From Zoroaster sp. YZ-2022 (Eukaryota > Echinodermata > Asteroidea > Forcipulatida > Zoroasteridae), in contig CM055816.1 in the NCBI GenBank assembly GCA_029582265.1, positions 96,436,809 through 96,500,808 on the forward strand: 64,000 bases of DNA, read 5' to 3'. Positions 59,274 through 64,000 of the stretch are shown here, one piece after another; position 1 is the first letter of the stretch; each line of letters begins with the position of its first letter. Both the position numbers and the translations under genes were made by a program. The notes beneath the pieces were generated by a model, which saw only the letters and a program-made list of their open reading frames with translations, did no database searches and had not been told where the DNA came from.

Positions 59274-59452
59274 ATCCCGGCCAAAATAGTTGGGACACGT
59301 GACAATAAACATACCCTACGCTGTCCCCGCTCTCCGCTCTCCGCTCCCCTGCTCCCCCCACCAATGTTGTTATCTCCAGCCGGAGCACAGACCGCCCAAT
59401 AAGAGCCAACATTGTCAGGGGGCCGGGGGGCCCAGCGAGATTTGGCCGGGAT

Positions 59453-60576
59453 TGTCTGAATTCCCTTGTAGTATAATATGTGAGCGACATGCCCATTTTA
59501 TCCATGCGCTTATTGTCTGTCTTTGTGATTTTTTTTTTTGTTCAGTTTATTTTATTTTATTACTACAGTAGTATTATTAAGTTTTCTCTGGAGGGGTGTT
59601 TGGTTTTGTTTCCCAAACATGAAATAGCGTCCAAAGGTTGAATTAAAGAAAATTATTTGGGGAAAAAATTATAATAATGATAAAATATTATTGTAGATTT
59701 TACCCTAACGTGTGATAAATTATACTCTTTATACAAACGTTCTAATCGGGTGGGATTCGAACCCACGATCCCCGCGTTTTACAACAGGTGTCTTATCCAC
59801 TATACCACCGTGGTATACACCAGTTCGGTCCCATTCATATGTCGATGGATAATGTAACCACGGTTCACCACTGAACAATAAAGAAGGAGAGTCACTCCCT
59901 TCCTTTCTTTTTTGGTTTCGATGGATCACCGTTGGATTTTTCGTCAAAATAACGGAATGAGGGGATGAAACCAAATTGAAGAGGCTTGTATGTTGTTTGT
60001 GTATCTTAATGTGCTTTTCGCGTTGAACACAAACTCTCTTTTGGGAACTTATGGACCAAAATGGCATGGTGAACCGTGTACGGTGCACCCTACAATAAAG
60101 TTCTGATCATCTGTGTTTTGCGCGCAAGCGCATTGCAGCCATGCATCGTCCAAGGGTATCGAACTGGGAACGCTTGCAGGTTGCCACGGTGGTCTAGTGG
60201 TTAAGACATCTGATCTGAAATGCGGAGATCGTATGTTCGAATCCCAACCAAGTAGAATGTTTATGTATTTTTGTCCGCAACACCGACAATAATATTACTT
60301 TTATTTATTTATTGTTTATTTTATTTTTTGATTATTATTTTTTGATTATTGGATGATGATTTTGAGGAGGAGAGTGACGAAGATGATGAGGATAATGAGG
60401 ATGAGGATGACGTCCAGCGTCACCTACATCATTGGCATCATCATCATCACGAGATGATCACCAACACCATCACTTGCCTTGTCCCTTAATGTATTGTCCT
60501 TGAGACAAAGACAAAGACTGCGGTTTGCCCGCGTCTGGTCACGGCTCCGTAGATAAACTAAGAGAAAATTCAGACA
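59453..60576 (-). repeat. Foldback unit R19
   Basis: Type-1 arm 59743-59814 (minus), with a short deletion in its 3' flank. Type-2 arm 60179-60252 (plus). Right junction palindrome. Confidence 0.9.
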
Positions 60577-61710
60577 TGTCTGAATTCCCTTGTAGTATAA
60601 TATGTGAGCGACATGCCCATTTTATCCATGCGCTTATTGTCTGTCTTTGTGATTTTATGTTTTCGTTCAGTTTATTTTATTTTATTACTACAGTAGTATT
60701 ATTAAGTTTTCTCTGGAGGGGTGTTTGGTTTTGTTTCCCAAACATGAAATAGCGTCCAAAGGTTGAATTAAAGAAAATTATTTCGGGAAAAAATTATAAT
60801 AATGATAAAATATTATTGTAGATTTTACCCTAACGTGTGATAAATTATACTCTTTATACAAAAAGATACAAACGTTCTAATCGGGTGGGATTCGAACCCA
60901 CGATCCCCGCGTTTTACAACAGGTGTCTTATCCACTATACCACCGTGGTATACACCAGTTCGGTCCCATTCATATGTCGATGGATAATGTAACCACGGTT
61001 CACCACTGAACAATAAAGAAGGAGAGTCACTCCCTTCCTTTCTTTTTATGGTTTCGATGGATCACCGTTGGATTTTTCGTCAAAATAATAGAATGAGGGG
61101 ATGAAACCAAATTGAAGAGGCTTGTATGTTGTTTGTGTATCTTAATGTGCTTTTCGCGTTGAACACAAACTCTCTTTGGGAACTTATGGACCAAAATGGC
61201 ATGGTGAACCGTGTACGGTGCACCCTACAATAAAGTTCTGATCATCTGTGTTTTGCGCGCAAGCGCATTGCAGCCATGCATCGTCCAAGGGTATCGAACT
61301 GGGAAACGCTTGCAGGTTGCCACGGTGGTCTAGTGGTTAAGACATCTGATCTGAAATGCGGAAGATCGTATGTTCGAATCCCAACCAAGTAGAATGTTTA
61401 TGTATTTTTGTCCGCAACACCGACAATAATATTACTTATTTATTTATTGTTTATTTTATTTTTTGATTATTATTTTTGATTATTGGATGATGATTTTGAG
61501 GAGGAGAGTGACGAAGATGATGAGGATAATGAGGATGAGGATGACGTCCAGCGTCACCTACATCATTGGCATCATCATCATCACGAGATGATCACCAACA
61601 CCATCACTTGCCTTGTCCCTTAATGTATTGTCCTTGAGACAAAGACAAAGACTGCGGTTTGCCCGCGTCTGGTCACGGCTCCGTAGATAAACTAAGAGAA
61701 AATTCAGACA
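60577..61710 (-). repeat. Foldback unit R20
   Basis: Type-1 arm 60878-60949 (minus); type-2 arm 61315-61389 (plus, one extra base). Palindromic junctions. Confidence 0.9.
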
Positions 61711-62203
61711 TGTCTGAATTCCCTTGTAGTATAATATGTGAGCGACATGCCCATTTTATCCATGCGCTTATTGTCTGTCTTTGTGAATTTTTTTTTTTTT
61801 TTTTCAGTTTATTTTATTTTATTACTACAGTAGTATTATTAAGTTTTCTCTGGAGGGGTGTTTGGTTTTTTTTACCAAAAATGAAATAGCGTCCAAAGGT
61901 TTAATTAAAGAAAATTATTTGTGGAAAAAATTATAATAATGATAAAATATTATTGTAGATTTTACCCTAACGTGTGATAAATAATACTCTTTATACAAAA
62001 AGATACAAACGTTCTAATCGGGTGGGATTCGAACCCACGATCCCCGCGTTTTACAACAGTTGTCTTATCCACTATACCACCGTGGTATACAGCAGTTCGG
62101 TCCCATTCATATGTCGATGGATAATGTAACCACGGTTCACCACTGAACAATAAAGAAGGAGAGTCACTCCCTTCTTTTCTTTTTTTTGTTTCGATGGATC
62201 ACC
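61711..62203 (-). repeat. Foldback unit R21 (cut by gap)
   Basis: Type-1 arm 62015-62086 (minus); the type-2 arm is lost in the gap. Unusual T-runs near 61865-61925 suggest weak consensus close to the contig edge. Confidence 0.85.
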
Positions 62204-62703
62204 NNNNNNNNNNNNNNNNNNNNNNNNNNNNNNNNNNNNNNNNNNNNNNNNNNNNNNNNNNNNNNNNNNNNNNNNNNNNNNNNNNNNNNNNNNNNNNNNN
62301 NNNNNNNNNNNNNNNNNNNNNNNNNNNNNNNNNNNNNNNNNNNNNNNNNNNNNNNNNNNNNNNNNNNNNNNNNNNNNNNNNNNNNNNNNNNNNNNNNNNN
62401 NNNNNNNNNNNNNNNNNNNNNNNNNNNNNNNNNNNNNNNNNNNNNNNNNNNNNNNNNNNNNNNNNNNNNNNNNNNNNNNNNNNNNNNNNNNNNNNNNNNN
62501 NNNNNNNNNNNNNNNNNNNNNNNNNNNNNNNNNNNNNNNNNNNNNNNNNNNNNNNNNNNNNNNNNNNNNNNNNNNNNNNNNNNNNNNNNNNNNNNNNNNN
62601 NNNNNNNNNNNNNNNNNNNNNNNNNNNNNNNNNNNNNNNNNNNNNNNNNNNNNNNNNNNNNNNNNNNNNNNNNNNNNNNNNNNNNNNNNNNNNNNNNNNN
62701 NNN
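62204..62703. other. Assembly gap, 500 N
   Basis: Exactly 500 N; the sequence beyond is unrelated to the array. Confidence 0.99.
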
Positions 62704-62964
62704 GGACGTCATTTTCACGTTCGGCGTCGGTGTTGCACATCATGGAAGAGGCCGTGCCTGACATAATAGCCTTACTGTACTCGCATGATGTGGTCATCAG
62801 GTGGGTGATCGCTCATCCTTTTTACTGCACATATGACATTAACTGATGAACAAAAACCATTCTGCGCATCTGCATACAAACAAGCACTATACAAATAATC
62901 ATATTTTTCAATACCCACCCCCATGTCCAGTTTCGGTAACCCGGGCCAGTTTACGCCCGCTAAT
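62704..62964. other. Start of contig 4, no gene assigned
   Basis: A short minus-strand frame (MTTSCEYSKAIMSG...) runs into the gap. It has no recognisable domain or clear splice bounds, so it is not called. Confidence 0.4.
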
Positions 62965-63132
62965 TCAAGGGACAATAACGTCAGCGAATAGAGCAGACTT
63001 TCAATAGGGCATGAGAATCAGGTGTTCTAGTTTAAGATAGACACAGTGGCTGTGTTCCTGACGGTCAATGAAGTTAACTTAAACTAGCCGCCTCCAATTC
63101 CCTATGTTGGTCATTACGATATTTCCCTTTGA
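62965..63132. mobile_element. MITE copy D (shorter, ends TCAA/TTGA)
   Basis: Left end TCAAGGGACAATAACGTCAG, right end TACGATATTTCCCTTTGA. Shares CAATAGGGCATGAGAATCAG and CTAGTTTAAGATAGACACAG with the TTAA-type family, and is internally deleted relative to copies A-C. TCAA and TTGA are complementary, so here the outer four bases behave as part of the inverted repeat. Confidence 0.6.
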
Positions 63133-63301
63133 GTATGTTACATGACTATTGTCTACAAAGACCCTTTAGGTCATAATTATTGTTACTACATTGCCTTATA
63201 CATTGTTTATACAGAGTCATAGACTCTTCTGAAAATTTTGATTATTATTTTTCCTCACCCTTAGTTGATTTTTGAAGGTTTTTCATTATTTACTTTTGTA
63301 G

Positions 63302-63388
63302 CTTCCTTGCCTACTACTAGCGCATCATCACTGGCTAGCCAAGCGGGAAGCTCTAATTCTGAATATGAATCAAATGTCCTACATAAGT
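63302..63388 (+). CDS. Possible Ser/Thr-rich linker exon
   Basis: An 87-nt stretch between the acceptor TTTACTTTTGTAG and the donor GTACGT, phase 1 at both ends. It encodes SLPTTSASSLASQAGSSNSE and then YESNVLHK. The 1-1 phase equals that of the EGF exons at the other end of the window, but nothing else links them. Composition suggests a flexible extracellular linker. Without a homologue or transcript this is only a candidate. Confidence 0.3.
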
Positions 63389-63399
63389 GTACGTAAAAA

Positions 63400-63890
63400 C
63401 GCTACTGTAGTGCTTTTCTGTAGCTGACAATGTTCCTTTGTCTTCCTACGTGGACGCTATGTCAGTCTCAATACCTCTCTGACTCTATTACACACGCTTC
63501 ACGAATTTCCAATGGCAGAACGCAGCTGTGTATCTGCTCCAAAGAGATCGCTGACGAAGTCATTTTATGTGGTCTTCAAATACAGGAAACATACATAGGC
63601 AAAGATTAGCCCACCTGTACGCCCGACCACTCGACCTGTTTTTTGTATCAAATGTATATCCTGAAATACCCATTATGTTATTACTGCCACCATTTGTCTG
63701 ATTTTTGTAAGACCGTGTCTCCCTGTTCGGCCTATACCCCTTGGGATGAAAGGACAAAAAGTTGTCCCATATCATGTCATCTTTAGAAGACAGAGTTCAT
63801 GTCTTTATTAGAACCAAATATTACCATACCGGACCACATTAACTTCAATCATGCAGGTGTGAACTACTGAATTTTCATTTTCTACCGGGT
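63400..63890. other. No gene seen
   Basis: A minus-strand frame at 63560-63775 has no domain I recognise and reads like part of a dispersed repeat. Confidence 0.4.
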
Positions 63891-63897
63891 CTGTTAA

Positions 63898-64000
63898 ATG
63901 TTTTCCTGTGGTGAATATGGTCACATCAGTAAGAACTGCAAGAAAAACACATCCCAACCTGATAATCAATCCACAGATCCATTACCAAACAACACACAAC
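63898..64000 (+). pseudogene. CCHC zinc-knuckle fragment, probably retroelement-derived
   Basis: The frame from 63898 reads FSCGEYGHISKNCKK and then a polar S/Q/N-rich tail that runs off the window. The C-x4-H-x4-C part of a CCHC zinc knuckle is present, but the first cysteine is not in this frame; a TGT one base out of register stands where it should be. That suggests a small indel. Such knuckles are typical of Gag-like proteins of retroelements but also occur in cellular RNA-binding proteins. Too short to decide. Confidence 0.45.

Larger units (their letters stand above)
36925..62203 (-). mobile_element. Right-hand array of 21 foldback units
   Basis: Tandem head-to-tail array with the type-1 arm on the minus strand throughout. 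It has eleven spacer junctions and nine direct palindromic junctions, no transposase and no other gene. The first 85 bp (36925-37009) is a corrupted version of the spacer at the contig edge, and the last unit is cut by the gap. Both array ends are missing, so the true copy number is unknown. Units share variants (GAAGATGATG, GTTCTAATC, CTAACGTGTGAT) that distinguish them from the left-hand array. Confidence 0.9.

Noticed and set aside
27994..62086. A cluster of about 58 functional tRNA genes
   Set aside because: Open acceptor stems, an 8-nt anticodon loop and, in type 2, a broken T-stem; no anticodon can be assigned.
36925..62203. CRISPR-like array
   Set aside because: Repeats are over 1 kb, spacers are all the same family, and the context is animal DNA.
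62072..62797. 241-codon minus-strand frame
   Set aside because: Most of it is the N gap; the ends belong to unrelated sequences.
63560..63775. 71-codon minus-strand frame near the window end
   Set aside because: No domain recognised and no splice context; looks like a dispersed repeat.

Overview
The window is nuclear DNA from an animal, most likely an aquatic invertebrate. The evidence is phase-1 exons with GT/AG splice sites for EGF-like and fibrinogen-related domains, Penelope-type reverse transcriptase debris, a metazoan histone mRNA 3' stem-loop, and many short inverted-repeat transposons. Phylum cannot be fixed from the sequence. It is a scaffold of four contigs joined by three gaps of exactly 500 N (14356-14855, 36425-36924, 62204-62703), so order and orientation across gaps are scaffolding claims, not sequence facts.

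Contig 1 (1-14355) begins with the end of a repeat unit described below. It then carries part of a plus-strand gene with at least four small EGF-like exons and the first exon of a fibrinogen-related domain. The introns hold four families of inverted-repeat elements, a degraded transposase N-terminus and several local duplications. From 9740 to 12716 lies a hAT-like non-autonomous element swollen by about 73 copies of a 39/41-bp minisatellite. From 13028 to 13520 there is a dense chain of hairpins, including two nested palindromes with the same architecture, the same loops and compensating stem changes; a palindromic GGATCC-rich tandem repeat follows.

Contig 2 (14856-36424) is three direct copies of a 4.3-kb block. 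Each block has a GC palindrome and a 14-bp minisatellite, then minus-strand Penelope-type RT remnants and (copies 1 and 2) a histone-type 3' stem-loop. Copy 2 has an intact RT target; copies 1 and 3 carry an insertion at the identical TA. In copy 1 it is 1500 bp (one unit between two GC-rich spacers); in copy 3 it is 8450 bp (seven units).

Contig 3 (36925-62203) is nothing but the same unit, 21 copies in the opposite orientation. The unit is about 1.13 kb, starts TGTCTGAATT, ends AATTCAGACA, and contains two tRNA-like arms in head-to-head orientation about 370 bp apart. Adjacent units meet in one of two ways: directly, giving a perfect 20-bp palindrome, or through a 164-189-bp spacer whose ends extend the inverted repeat. 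I see no transposase in the unit, so mobilisation would need an outside enzyme. Contig 4 (62704-64000) has one more MITE, a possible exon and a zinc-knuckle fragment running off the edge.

The strongest candidates for something undescribed are the TA-flanked foldback units that amplify as arrays, and the paired covarying cloverleaf-like palindromes at 13062-13306. Most long open frames here are artefacts of tandem repeats and should not be taken as genes.
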